A DNA stretch of 64,000 nt, taken from contig OZ034973.1 of NCBI GenBank assembly GCA_964030785.1, positions 1,136,132-1,200,131 on the forward strand, in the 5' to 3' direction. Position numbers and translations under genes: made by a program. The notes below the pieces were generated by a model, which ran no database searches, had not been told where the DNA came from, and saw only the letters and a program-made list of their open reading frames with translations. This stretch comes from Siderastrea siderea. Taxonomy: Eukaryota; Cnidaria; Anthozoa; Scleractinia; Rhizangiidae. Numbering within the stretch: position 1 is the first letter of the stretch; each line of letters opens with the position of its first letter. Shown in pieces: positions 43,791 to 53,037 of the stretch.

Positions 43791-44115
43791 CGGGCGATGG
43801 TGGTGGTGCTGGCGGGGGTGTTAAGGGCCGTTTAAATTGGTAGCGCCAGTAGCCGCAACAATAATCTAGTCCCTCCACAAACCAGTCGCAGGTCAGTTGG
43901 GGGTAGCACAGTTGATGGAAGCGGGTGGCTCGTGCTGTCCGGGTTGCCTGGGCTGCCTGTTTCAGGTGCTCCCTCTCCTTTAACTTCTCACCAAACTCCA
44001 CGACACTTGGATCGAGCACACACTCCTCCTTCACCTTCTTCAAAATCTCTTCCACTTCTAAATCTGCTTCAAAATCTTCAAATTCTTCCAACAACTTCTC
44101 ATGGCGAGAGTCCAT
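43726..44115 (-). CDS. Unknown acidic/Cys protein of the inner element
   Basis: 129 residues from MDSRHEKLLEEFEDFEADLE to a Pro/Ser-rich tail. A central Cys/aromatic block, CYPQLTCDWFVEGLDYCCGY, is the only ordered-looking part. First gene leftward of the divergent promoter shared with PolB, so probably early. I looked for an LxCxE Rb-binding motif and it is not there. Confidence 0.55.
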   Translation of the reverse strand: MDSRHEKLLEEFEDFEADLEVEEILKKVKEECVLDPSVVEFGEKLKEREHLKQAAQATRTARATRFHQLCYPQLTCDWFVEGLDYCCGYWRYQFKRPLTPPPAPPPSPDASTPKQSPSQTPSQVPGKRR

Positions 44116-44302
44116 CTTGGGATGACTCACCTCGAGGTTCGATCTGTTTTCTAGTCTCTGGGATCATTCCCCGCAAAGCCTGATGGTCCATCTAGGGAGG
44201 GGGGAGGGGTCCCCCCTCCCTCTTGGCCCCACAATACTTTGCGAGGAATGACTTTAATCCCTATAAAAGCCGAGCACCGACCGCCAGCTGGTTCATCTGA
44301 TC
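44116..44302. promoter_or_regulatory. Divergent promoter of PolB with G-rich palindrome
   Basis: Contains CGCAAAGC...CCATCTAGGGAGGGGGG, AGGGGTCCCCCCTCCC and ACTTTGCG (44171-44243), an imperfect palindrome closely related, inverted, to the one at 29237-29297. CCTATAAAAGCC (44261-44270) is a TATA box ~33-42 bp ahead of the PolB ATG. A matching minus-strand TATA is not evident. Confidence 0.6.
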
Positions 44303-47300
44303 ATGTCCTCTCGCCAAGAGCAGGAGGCGGGGCCCAGCGGCCTCGACCCCCATGAGATGATACAATTGCTTGGCCTGGAGATGTCCGATTCAGAGCAAGA
44401 AGAAGAGACAAACCTCTCATGCTCCAAAGAGATGGCTTGCAGTGACGAGGATGAAATCTGTCAAGAGGTGTTGGATCGCTTCGAACGGCAACGTGCGTTT
44501 CAAACCAATCTCCTTCAACAAAGTGGAGCAGGAGGTTTGGATGCCTCGGGGGGAACGTTTGACTTTGAACTCCAACCCTATGTCGACCGTTTGAACAGCC
44601 GTCTGGGAGTGCGTGAACGTCATTTCAATACCCAGTTACGCCAAAGGGGGAACTTCACTCCCAATGAAAATATCACTCGAGCCCTAGAAGATGGGTTACG
44701 TCGAGCGGTGAATCAAGTGTTAGCCACCACGCCTGACCTCCACGATCAAGATCGCCTCTACTTTACACTTGCCTCCAATCGATTACATAATAATTTCCAG
44801 GGCTGGGGATTACGTGCCGGAGAATGGCGTCAAGGCGGGGACCGTGTGGAGGCCCTGTTCCACCGTTTGGCGCAAGCCTTGAACAGCAATGAACAATTTG
44901 AAATGGACGACTCCTTTCAATTATCCATTACTCAAGTCCATCATGCCCCTCAGGGAACCGGTAAACCGCGTCGTGGCAAACCCGGCCATCCTACCATGGA
45001 AATGTTAACGGCCAAGAAAAACTCAGTCATCCGCATCCAAAACAGGGATGAGCTCTGTTGTGCCAGAGCCCTCGTCACTACCAAAGCCAAAGTGGACCAG
45101 CACCCAAAATACCCCAGCATTCGAAAAGGAACTCAACTCCAGAGACGTCTCGCTTGGGACCTCCATGACGAAGCTCGCGTCCCTCCAGGTCCTTGCAGCT
45201 ACGATGAGTTAACCAAGTTTAGTGCCGCCCCATCCCTCACCGGCTACCAGATCATCCTGGTGGACGCTCACCGATCTTATCACATCACGACCTTTGGTCC
45301 CCTTCAAGACAAACAATTGATCCTCTTGCACCACCAAGGCCATTACGATGTCATTACTCGTTTACCAGGATATTTTCGGGTCCAGTTACGTCTGTGCTCA
45401 CTGTTGGAAACCCTATAACACCGAGGGGCATCATCGATGCACCAAAAAACGTCTTTGCGGGGCCTGTCGTCAAAAAGAGTGTCCTGATTTCCAGGCAGCT
45501 TACCCACGAGGCCAGAAAGCTACACGACGTTGCCAACAATGTCATCGGTACTTTTTTGGAGACACATGTTTCCAAATGCATCTCGTCAAGGATCAGACCG
45601 GCAAACCCGCCAGCAACCCCCAGTCCACCATCTGTCTTCATCGCCGTCGCTGTCCAACATGTCGCAAGCAGGAAGTAGGATTAGACAAGATTGAAAAGCA
45701 CCAATGCAAGTATATAGATTGTCCCTCCTGCCACGAGTACGTGCACGGTGAAACTCATCGATGTTTTATTCAAAGAGCCCCCAAGCCTCAAGAAAAGAAG
45801 AAGAGAAAGAGGAAACGTCAAGGAGGTCCTCGTGCTAAACGAGGAGCGGCTGCAGAACTTCATGCCACACCAGAGGAAGACGATGTGGACGACCTGCCAC
45901 CCTTGCACGTGTTTTTTGATATTGAGGCCATGCAACCCCACGAACAACACATTGCCAATCTCGTCGTAGCCGAAACCGAAGACGACGATCGTCCCATGTG
46001 TTTCCCTGGAAACCATTGCGTCCGTGATTTTCTCGAATGGTTGGATACTTTGACAAACAATGACACAAGACAAGTCAATGTCTTAGCTCATAATTTCCAA
46101 GGGTACGATGGCTACTTTGTGATTGATCAATACTATGGCGACAACCGGATCGTCGAGCAGCTCCGGAACGGGTGTAAACTCTTGGAAGTCCAACACGATC
46201 GGATCCGATTCATCGATTCTCTCAGTTTTTTCCAGATGCCTCTATCAGCGTTTCCCAAAACCTTTGGATTAACGGAACTCTGCAAAGGTTGCTTCCCCCA
46301 CAAGTTCAACCTTCCAGAACACCAAACGTACGTGGGACCCATCCCGGCCCTCGATTACTACATGCCCGAAACCATGTCTCCCGAAGGCAAGCAAGCCTTG
46401 GAAAAGTGGCAACGCAAGAAGGTCTTTGACTTTCAGAAAGAATTGGTGGCCTACTGCAAATCGGATGTACGACTCTTGAAACAAGGATGCCTGACATTCA
46501 AACGGTTGTTTGAAACCCTGACGAGCTTCAATTCATTCGACCACATCACCATTGCCTCTGCCTGTAACCGGGATTTACGTATGAATCGCATGATCCCTAA
46601 CAGTATTGCCAGTGAACCCGTCCGTGGATGGCGCAACTCCATCAACCAATCCCGAGTAGCCATGGAATGGTTAACCTGGTGCCAACAACAGGCCCAGAAC
46701 ATTCAACATGCCGCCAATGCCGGTGAGTATCGCATCCCCGGCACCAACTTTTATGTAGACGGTTTCGATGTCAGTACCAACACCGTCTACGAATTTCACG
46801 GCTGTTTCTGGCATGGATGTACTCGCTGTTACCCCAACCGTCACGAACCACATCTACGCCACTATGATCGAACCATGCAAGATGTCTACGAGACCACGCA
46901 ACAAAAGATCCAACAGTTAAGAGAGCAAGGGTACCATGTCGTGGAAATGTGGGAATGTGAATGGACCCGTCTCAAAGACACCTCCCTAGACATCCGTACG
47001 TTTGTGGCACACCTTCAATTCACAGAACCCTTGAATCCACGCGACGCTTTCTGTGGGGGCCGCACCAATGCTGTCAAGCTGTACCACCATGTCACCCCCA
47101 CTCAAAAGATCCATTACATCGATGTCACCTCCTTGTACCCATGGGTCAACAAAACTTCTGTCTACCCCAAAGGACATCCTCGTTTCATCTCCCAACCGGG
47201 TCACACGGACATTCAACAGTACTTTGGGCTCATCCAGTGCCAAATACTACCTCCACGTCACCTCTACCATCCCGTCCTGCCTTACCGCCATGAGGGAAAA

Positions 47301-48397
47301 CTCCTTTTTCCCCTCTGTGCCGCCTGTGTGAACGAAGAAATGGCCAAAAAGTCTGTAGAGAGATCCGCTCAGTGCATCCATACCGACGAGCAACGCACCC
47401 TGACTGGGACATGGTGCACCCCGGAATTGTCTAAAGCAGTGGACTTGGGGTACGAAGTCCAGTACATCTATGAGGTCTGGCATTTTGACGAGACGTGTGA
47501 AGGTCTGTTCAAAGACTACGTGAACACCTGGTTGAAAGTCAAGCAAGAAGCCAGTGGGTGGCCACCGGGGGTCGGGGAATACGAGACCAAACGCCAGCAG
47601 TACCTTCGAGACTACTACAAGCATGAAGGCATCCAATTGGACTACGACAAGATTGAGAAGAATCCCGGGTTGCGAACCTTAGCCAAAATGATGCTCAACT
47701 CCATGTAGGGGAAGTTTGGACAACGTCTTAACAAAACCCAAGTCCAAACCTTTGATGATCCTCAAGCCTTCCACCGTTTCTTGGATACAAGTACTTTAGA
47801 CGTGCGATGAATGACGACATGGTCGAAGTACATTACCAATACCAAGACCAAGACATCCCCGTCTCACCCAACCTGAACATCTTTGTGGCCTGTTTCACCA
47901 CCTGTTGGGCCCGGCTCAAGTTGTACGAAGCGTTAGAGTTACTGGGAGAACGTGTCCTCTACTACGACACGGACTCTGTCATCTTCCTGGAAGACGAGGG
48001 GCAACCCAACCCGGTCTTGGGCAATTACCTCGGCGAGTTTACGAGTGAATTAGATGAGGACGACTACATTGTGGAATTTGTGTCGGGTGGTCCCAAGAAT
48101 TATGGCTACCAAACCCAGAAGGGTCATGTCGAATGTAAAGTCAGAGGTTTCCGCCTCAACAGCGAAGGCAAAACCCAATTGAATTATGACGTCATGCGTC
48201 AGAATGTCTTGGACGAAATCCAGAAGCCACTCCTGAAACCACGCCAAACGCAAGTCATCAAAACACACCAGATTGTCCGGGATCCGAAAACCTATCAGCT
48301 CTACACCTTCCCCGATTACAAACGTTACCAGTTGGTGTACGATAAGAGAGTCGTGGATCCAATCAGCTTCCAAACCTACCCCTACGGATACCAGTGA
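44303..48397 (+). pseudogene. polB: Protein-primed DNA polymerase B of the inner element
   Basis: About 1,360 codons. N-terminal acidic/helical region (44303-45370), Cys/His-rich zinc region (YVCAHCWKPY, CRQKECPDF, RCQQCHRYF), exonuclease motifs FFDIEAM (~45915), HNFQGYDGYF (~46090) and YCKSDVRLL (~46455), a Vsr-like insert (YEFHGCFWHGCTRCYP, ~46790), motif A IDVTSLYPWVN (~47120), motif B around LNSM/GKFGQ (~47700) and motif C YYDTDSVIF (~47965), ending YPYGYQ. Breaks: a frameshift near 45370, TAG at 47706-47708 where a Trp is usual, and a frameshift near 47800. It copies the element using a protein primer, as in adenoviruses. Confidence 0.92.
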
Positions 48398-48472
48398 GAG
48401 ACGACTTCATTACCTGACTCCTTTCCTAAGAGTATACCCAGTGAAATTGATGTTGTCTTTTGGCAAGCCTTC

Positions 48473-48563
48473 CTTCCCCGATGACAAACGCTACCAGTTG
48501 GTCTACGACAAGAGAGTCGTGGATCCCGTTACCTTCCAGACGTACCCGTATGGATACCAATGA
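48473..48563 (+). repeat. Duplicated PolB 3' end
   Basis: Repeats 48307-48397 at a 166-bp offset: both copies read KRYQLVYDKRVVDP...YPYGYQ then TGAGAGAC. The second copy follows the real stop, so it is untranslated. About ten base differences show it is not a recent assembly duplicate. Confidence 0.8.
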
Positions 48564-48665
48564 GAGACACTCATCGAAAAGGTCACCATGCGGTCACCTG
48601 TTTCACTCACTTTGGAATAAATTATTTTTTGTTTTCCAACATGGTGTCTTTTCTTTGAGTCAAGG

Positions 48666-48930
48666 ACCTCCCCCGATGCGAAAATTGGACTTTGGACTTT
48701 GAGCCCGCGTTGCTCCGCGGTTTTTCCCTATCCTGCGCCCACGATCCATTTTTCCCTACTGGTCAGTGGTTTCCCACCTTAGCCAGAGGGCACGTCATGT
48801 CCGCGTCACGAAATGTCCTCTCTTTTCTTTATCTGAGCCCACGATCCCTTTTTCCTACTGGTCAGTGGTTTCCCATCCCAAAACACGTGACTTCCGGTTC
48901 CCATGACGTCATTTCCGGTCATGTGACTTC
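48666..48930. repeat. Inner element right terminal inverted repeat
   Basis: Mirrors 26915-27063. Contains an internal ~101-bp duplication: GGTCAGTGGTTTCCCA appears at about 48760 and 48861, with a third GGTCAGTGGCTTCC at about 48953. CACGTGACTTCCGG marks the part closest to the element end shared with the left repeat. Confidence 0.75.
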
Positions 48931-49130
48931 CACTTGAGCCTACCAACCCTATGGTCAGTGGCTTCCGTTACTAGGGGCAACCCCTCGACCAATCAGAAGC
49001 CAAAAGCTCTCGACCAATCAGAAGCTAGGAAATTTCCCCAATGGGCCCCCTTTACTACTGGGGGGCGAGGAAGAGGTTTGTATTTTATAGGGGTTAAAGG
49101 GGTTTGCCCCAAAACGGGGACAGTGGAATC
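48931..49130. other. Right edge region of the inner element
   Basis: Not matched by the left repeat. Has two copies of CTCGACCAATCAGAAGC (about 48984 and 49009) and a CTATAAAATAC box on the minus strand near 49085. Probably the distal right end of the inner element, whose counterpart is missing at the left. Confidence 0.4.
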
Positions 49131-49259
49131 AAATAAAAAAGTATCCGCATTAAACTGATTACTTTCAAGTCTGCTTGCTAACATTTGAGCAAGCTCTTGC
49201 AATTCGGCATCGGGTATTCGTTCTAGTTGTGCAACAAGCTCTTGTGGAATAACAGGCAT
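49131..49259 (-). pseudogene. polB: Outer PolB, N-terminal fragment
   Basis: From ATG at 49259: MPVIPQELVAQLERIPDAEL, then LASRLESNQFNADTFLFD, after which the coding character ends at the inner element. Same strand and direction as the PolB core at 24866-26910, on the other side of the insertion. The assignment rests on position and on the helical IP..L..QLE..PD.EL start seen in Polinton polymerases, so it is less certain than the core. Confidence 0.5.
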
Positions 49260-49334
49260 CTTCAAACAGTATAACAATGGAATTACTTGTTCAATTGATA
49301 ATATTTTTTAAGAAAAAAGAGAATCATTCAATCT

Positions 49335-49547
49335 GTGGCCTGGTGGAAACAGAATGAGATCACGTGGCAGCGTTTCAAGTCAGCGTTGGATGGCAGCAAG
49401 GACATGGCAACGAACATTGGTTTTCGCATGAACAACGGGAGGATGGTTACGTACGAGCAGCAGAAGCTGGGGCTGAGTGCTTATTACGACAAACGCTGGG
49501 TATTGGAAGACGGCATTCACACAGAGCCGATCGAGTTTCATAGTTAG
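49335..49547 (+). pseudogene. Stray PolB C-terminal fragment, opposite strand
   Basis: Encodes KQNEITWQRFKSALDG, NIGFRMNNGRMVTYEQ and LSAYYDKRWVLEDGIHTEPI, the same C-terminal block as 19716-19941 but GC-richer, on the plus strand, and without the acidic tail (stop after EFHS). It ends tail-to-tail with the integrase (4-nt overlap). It must come from a different Polinton, perhaps by recombination, because the outer PolB already has its own C-terminus at the left end. Confidence 0.7.
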
Positions 49548-50490
49548 ATTGCTGGCGGTAGCTGTGTATCGGGAGGGACAACCAACAGCTCTTCACGGAC
49601 AAACCAGCGTTTTGGACCGTCAAACAAATAACAGATAACCGGTGCATTTGGTTTTATCATAATCTTTTCAATCTCGTAAACGTTCAGAGACCAGATTAGG
49701 TCGGTTGCTCTTCGGCGTCCACCTTCAAGTTCACCGGGTTGGTAGAGATAGCGAACACTTACACCGGAGGGGAGCTTTTTTTCGTTCACACCAACGGGTG
49801 TCAAATAAGGGGTCGAGGGCTTAGCTGAAACAGTTTTCGTTTTGATGGCCTCAGCGGGTTTCTTACCAGTCAGTCCAGTGACTTCTTTATTCAAATCTGA
49901 AATAACAGCGGGCAATCGTGTCACCCATTCAGTCGATCTTTTGTTGTCTGGGAGGCGCATTTCAACCCCATATCGGTGTCCAAACAGTCGTTCAGCCAGG
50001 GTGTGGTTGAATCTTTCAACGATAGCTTGATCACGGTGAATGTCCACACGACCGCGTCTTACGTCGACATTATGGTTCGAAAGCAGTTGATTCACAGCGC
50101 CTATAAACTCACGACCAGGATCTACCTGAAGCAGTTTTGGCCAACTCAAAGGGCTCCGGCTATAAATCCGTTCCAACGAGAGGCCACATCTACCACTGTG
50201 AGGGCGTCCTTAAAAGTTTTACGGGAGCGTGGTGGGCGATCGTGTGGGAGATACAGAAGATCGGCTTGGTGAACTTTGTTTGGAACAGGCACATCAAATT
50301 TCGGTCTTGGAATGTACCGCGGCGCTGGTGAGTAAATCTGCCAAAGAGCATGCTTCACCAATCAGTTTTGAGCAACATCTTCAGAGATTTTCGCAGCTTC
50401 TGCTAATTTTTTGATCGCTGCAAACCCTTTCCAATACCCTCGAGGGCTGTAATAAATATTTGACAACTTATTGAAACTTTGCGCGCTCAT
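49544..50490 (-). pseudogene. Outer integrase (rve)
   Basis: Starts MSAQSFNKLSNIYYSPRGYW. Catalytic residues: Asp in HQADLLYLPHD, Asp in LLQVDPGREFIG, Glu in QAIVERFNHTLAERLFG. The end VREELLVVPPDTQLPP is typical of a cnidarian Polinton integrase group distinct from the chromodomain type of the inner element. Breaks: TGA near 50367 after DVAQN, and a frameshift near 50165. A TGTATATC motif lies directly before the ATG. Confidence 0.85.
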
Positions 50491-50511
50491 TGTATATCAC
50501 ACAATAAAAAA

Positions 50512-51049
50512 ATGGACGATCCATTTGGTTGTTTGGGAGGTGTGGAGTTGGTCGAGCGCGACCTTTACAAACTGGCCTCAGAGATGGTGGAAAAAAAGTT
50601 AAATGAACTGCCAAGGATTAATCATTGTCCTTCATGCGAGGTGCACCTAGTTAATGTGATGAATGAGTTCTGTCGTGAATGCCCAAAATGCCATAGAGTG
50701 TTTGAATATGATGAGGATGATAATCAGTTCCAAGAGGTGAGTCCAGGCAGATCTGCTGCTCCCTCTGTTTATTTAAAAAATGCTCTTCGGAAATGGAAAA
50801 TTTACGAAATGTTTTCTTTCAACCAGATCTCTTTTCTGGGAAATGTTATTGCTCAATTTCAGGCGAAAACCGGTAAGTCAGTGAACTATTCCTGCTTTCT
50901 GCACAATTATTTTGAAATGGTCCCTTCTGAAGTCTGGCCCTGCAAAAAAAATTATGGAATCTATTTCTCATCGCCTTCCTAAATCCTTTGCAGCCAGGCG
51001 ACGCGCAAAACAGGAGTTTGATGAATGGCGCAGCACTACTTCTGTTTGA
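50512..51049 (+). pseudogene. Zinc-ribbon protein
   Basis: MDDPFGCLGGVELVERDLYK, then a four-Cys ribbon: HCPSCEVHL ... ECPKCHRVFEYDEDD. A helical part (YLKNALRKWKIYEMF) follows. The tail ESISHRLPKSFAARRRAKQE is reached through a frameshift at the A8 run near 50945 or via a possible short intron (GTAAGTC at ~50875). Transcription-factor-like (TFIIB or VLTF3-type) by ribbon and size, but the family is not certain. Divergent from the integrase, 21 nt apart. Confidence 0.5.
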
Positions 51050-51671
51050 AACCCAACTCCAACTTTTGTTTTAAATTAATTGTGTTCCTTGCTGCTGCAT
51101 GTCCCCACTGCCTTTGTTTCGACGGAACTGCGTCGAGAGCTTTCACCATTTTTTTGTCCGCTTTGTGTTTGCAATTTTTTTCATTTTCACCGTATTTTTC
51201 ATTTCGGTTCGAACAGGCACCATAGTCCACGTCATGTTGCATTGCGATCGCGTCTGTTGCTCCCGTTGGTTGTTGATATATTTGCTCAATCTGACCCGTT
51301 TCTGGATCGTAGTTCACTTGCTGTTCAAGGGGATTATATGGCCCGGTGTAATTATGGCCCGGTAACGTCCAATCCCGTTTTGGTTTGGGGAGTTTTCCAA
51401 TCGCTGAATGAATGTCAATCCCCGCCCCATCTAAATCTGTTCTGTCTGTTTTGTGGCGTCTGTTTGGTCGAACTTTGGTTGAAATTTGATCGAGCATCTC
51501 ACTGTCAACTTTTTGAAAAACTGGGCGGGCTTTGTCTAGCGTATAATTGATTGCTTTCTTTTGCAGATTGGGGTCTCGTAAAGCTTCAGACGCGTAATAA
51601 CGTCCAGCCTCGAGCCCCTTTTTCGCAAGAAACGGGATTCCTTTTTCAATGGCTAGATCACCCACCATCAT
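51036..51671 (-). CDS. PLA2-like protein of the outer element
   Basis: From MMVGDLAIEKGIPFLAKKGL to KLELGFKQK, 211 residues, intact. The C-terminal half has LPGHNYTGPYNPLEQQ, then DAIAMQHDVDYGACSNR with the His-Asp dyad, and CKHKADKKMVKALDAVPS: a parvovirus-type PLA2 domain. Longer N-terminal helical region than the inner element's homologue. Likely membrane disruption at entry. The start is inferred: the frame is open further upstream but the first ATG is here. Confidence 0.75.
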   Translation of the reverse strand: MMVGDLAIEKGIPFLAKKGLEAGRYYASEALRDPNLQKKAINYTLDKARPVFQKVDSEMLDQISTKVRPNRRHKTDRTDLDGAGIDIHSAIGKLPKPKRDWTLPGHNYTGPYNPLEQQVNYDPETGQIEQIYQQPTGATDAIAMQHDVDYGACSNRNEKYGENEKNCKHKADKKMVKALDAVPSKQRQWGHAAARNTINLKQKLELGFKQK

Positions 51672-51718
51672 AGCGATATTACCAAGAACACGTCCGCCCT
51701 CCGCTCGGGAGGGCTCGC

Positions 51719-51868
51719 CTAGTTTCCCGGCAGAAAACGTGTTTTTGTTGTTCCGCAACTAGCGCATTTTGCCTTTAAGAGTTTTCGATTGTCCTTTGTA
51801 ATTACAACCTTTTTACTTCCTTTCACATTGGGGTTGTGCCGTTTTTCTTTCACACGGTACACTTCCAT
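51719..51868 (-). CDS. DUF5679-like small zinc protein
   Basis: 49 residues, intact: MEVYRVKEKRHNPNVKGSKK, TKDNRKLLKAKCASCGTTKT, RFLPGN. The KAxCxxCGxxKxRF motif is a recurring small protein of large DNA viruses and Polintons. A TGTATATC motif is 3-10 nt ahead of the ATG. Too short for routine gene calling. Confidence 0.65.
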   Translation of the reverse strand: MEVYRVKEKRHNPNVKGSKKVVITKDNRKLLKAKCASCGTTKTRFLPGN

Positions 51869-51878
51869 TGTGTATATC

Positions 51879-52336
51879 TTATGAAAAATAATTCTTTACC
51901 ACACGTTCGTTTTGAAGAACATCGTCGGTGAACATTTTGAAAATGTTGGCGAAACTTGTGCCTTTGTTTCTTTCGTTTAAAAAGAGAAGGCAGTAATAAC
52001 CACATCTCACACTTTGTTCCCATTGAATTTGGTTGTCGTTTCAAAAAAATGTTTTTTTCCGTGCATTAATGTTTCTTTTTCCTATTCTAAAGGTGGTGGA
52101 AGCCCAAATGAGTCGAAATATTCGTATGTTCCATTTTTGGAAAGCCAACAACACACCCAATGAATTCCCAAATTTCCAAAATCATCCAAGTTGATAATGC
52201 ACGGGGAATGGAACAGAGGTTTCGGTTCATTTCTGCTAAAAATACCTTTGATTGGAATGCGCAAAAAATCGCACCATCTTGTAAGGTCAATGTTGGAGAG
52301 AGGCGTGTCCTTAAACTTTATTTTGTTTCTAATCAT
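51879..52336 (-). pseudogene. Adenain-like cysteine protease of the outer element
   Basis: IHWVCCWLSKNGTYEYFDSF gives catalytic His and Asp. In a second frame, NQIQWEQ and RCGYYCLLFLNE give the oxyanion Gln and nucleophile Cys. A frameshift at about 52075 (runs of A and T) separates the halves. Its ATG overlaps the end of the pVI-like gene (ATGATTAG shared by start and stop), so the two look co-transcribed, as are capsid and protease genes in many relatives. Confidence 0.8.
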
Positions 52337-53009
52337 CCCACGTTCCGAAGAAAGGTGCGGGCCACACTTGCATTCCTCTTCCCTTTGGAGGTGGGGGTCG
52401 GGGGGAGCGTCGTGGATGTGGTGGTTGAGTTTGCAAGCCTTTCCCGAGTATCTTTTTGATTAAGTCGATAGCCAAAGGTACTCTGATGGACGCTAACATA
52501 CCAAGGAAACCGCCGTATTGTGCGCCCCCCCCCCCCCCCCCCTTACAACACCTTGTCCAACAAGATATCGTTCCACTTCCTTTTTCTGAGCAGGAGTCAT
52601 CCTCTGGGCAAGTTTGTAAAGTTCAATTTCCTTCGGGCCAAAACCCTTTCCGAATATCTTTTTCAGCACCTTTTCAGCGCCGAAACTCAAACCAGCACTT
52701 GCTAACGCCCCAAGGGCAGGCTTTATCAAAGGTCATGCCAAACCAAGCACAGCAGAAAACAAGTTTCCACCACGCTACGCAGTATTTTGAATCTGGGTCT
52801 GGCTTAATTTGAGCTCAAGCCCTTTCCCTGCCGCGGCTGTTTTTTTCACTCGTGAGATTTGAGTAGCAGTGAGAAGGAGTTCGTCGCCGCGTCCAATTTG
52901 TTCGGTTTTACCCTCAGAGCTACAGCTGTTTTCGAAACATAAGCCTTTTGTAGTTTCTTTTCTGACCATCGGTCAGTGCTATTTTATATGGATGATAAGC
53001 TGTAGCCAT
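52329..53009 (-). pseudogene. pVI-like minor capsid/membrane-active protein
   Basis: Starts MATAYHPYKIALTDGQKRN. Then LLLTATQISRVKKTAAAGKG and LELKLSQTQ, a hydrophobic/Gly part (RGGNLFSAVLG, LGALASAGLSFGAE), MTPAQKKEVERYLVGQ, a poly-G-coded Gly run, YGGFLGMLASIRVPLAIDLI and FFGTWDD. This order is shared by cnidarian Polinton proteins. RGG-N and YGG-F look like protease sites, as in adenovirus pVI. Several stops and frameshifts; a C14 tract at about 52526-52540 is an obvious slip site. Confidence 0.6.
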
Positions 53010-53037
53010 CTTGCGTATATATTAATTGAGAATTTTT

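Larger units (their letters stand above)
26915..49130. mobile_element. Inner Polinton/adintovirus-like element
   Basis: A second, GC-richer virus-like element inserted in the 5' part of the outer polB. It carries inverted ends (about 26915-27063 and 48666-48930) and a complete gene set: PolB, chromodomain integrase, ATPase, protease, capsid protein, penton-like paralogues, PLA2 protein and many small basic proteins. Most genes need only one or two base changes to be open, so it is far younger than its host element. Exact edges are uncertain: outer PolB coding resumes at about 26910 and 49135, and I found no convincing target duplication. Confidence 0.85.

Noticed and set aside
43726..44115. 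LxCxE Rb-binding motif as in small DNA virus oncoproteins
   Set aside because: The nearest string is LTCDW, which lacks the Glu and spacing.
26892..49045. AATGGG as a target duplication of the inner element (26892-26897 and 49040-49045)
   Set aside because: The adjacent sequences are not inverted copies, and the right site lies where I cannot define the element end. A chance 6-mer match is likely.
50229..50414. Plus-strand frames within the outer integrase
   Set aside because: Opposite strand of a gene with clear catalytic motifs.
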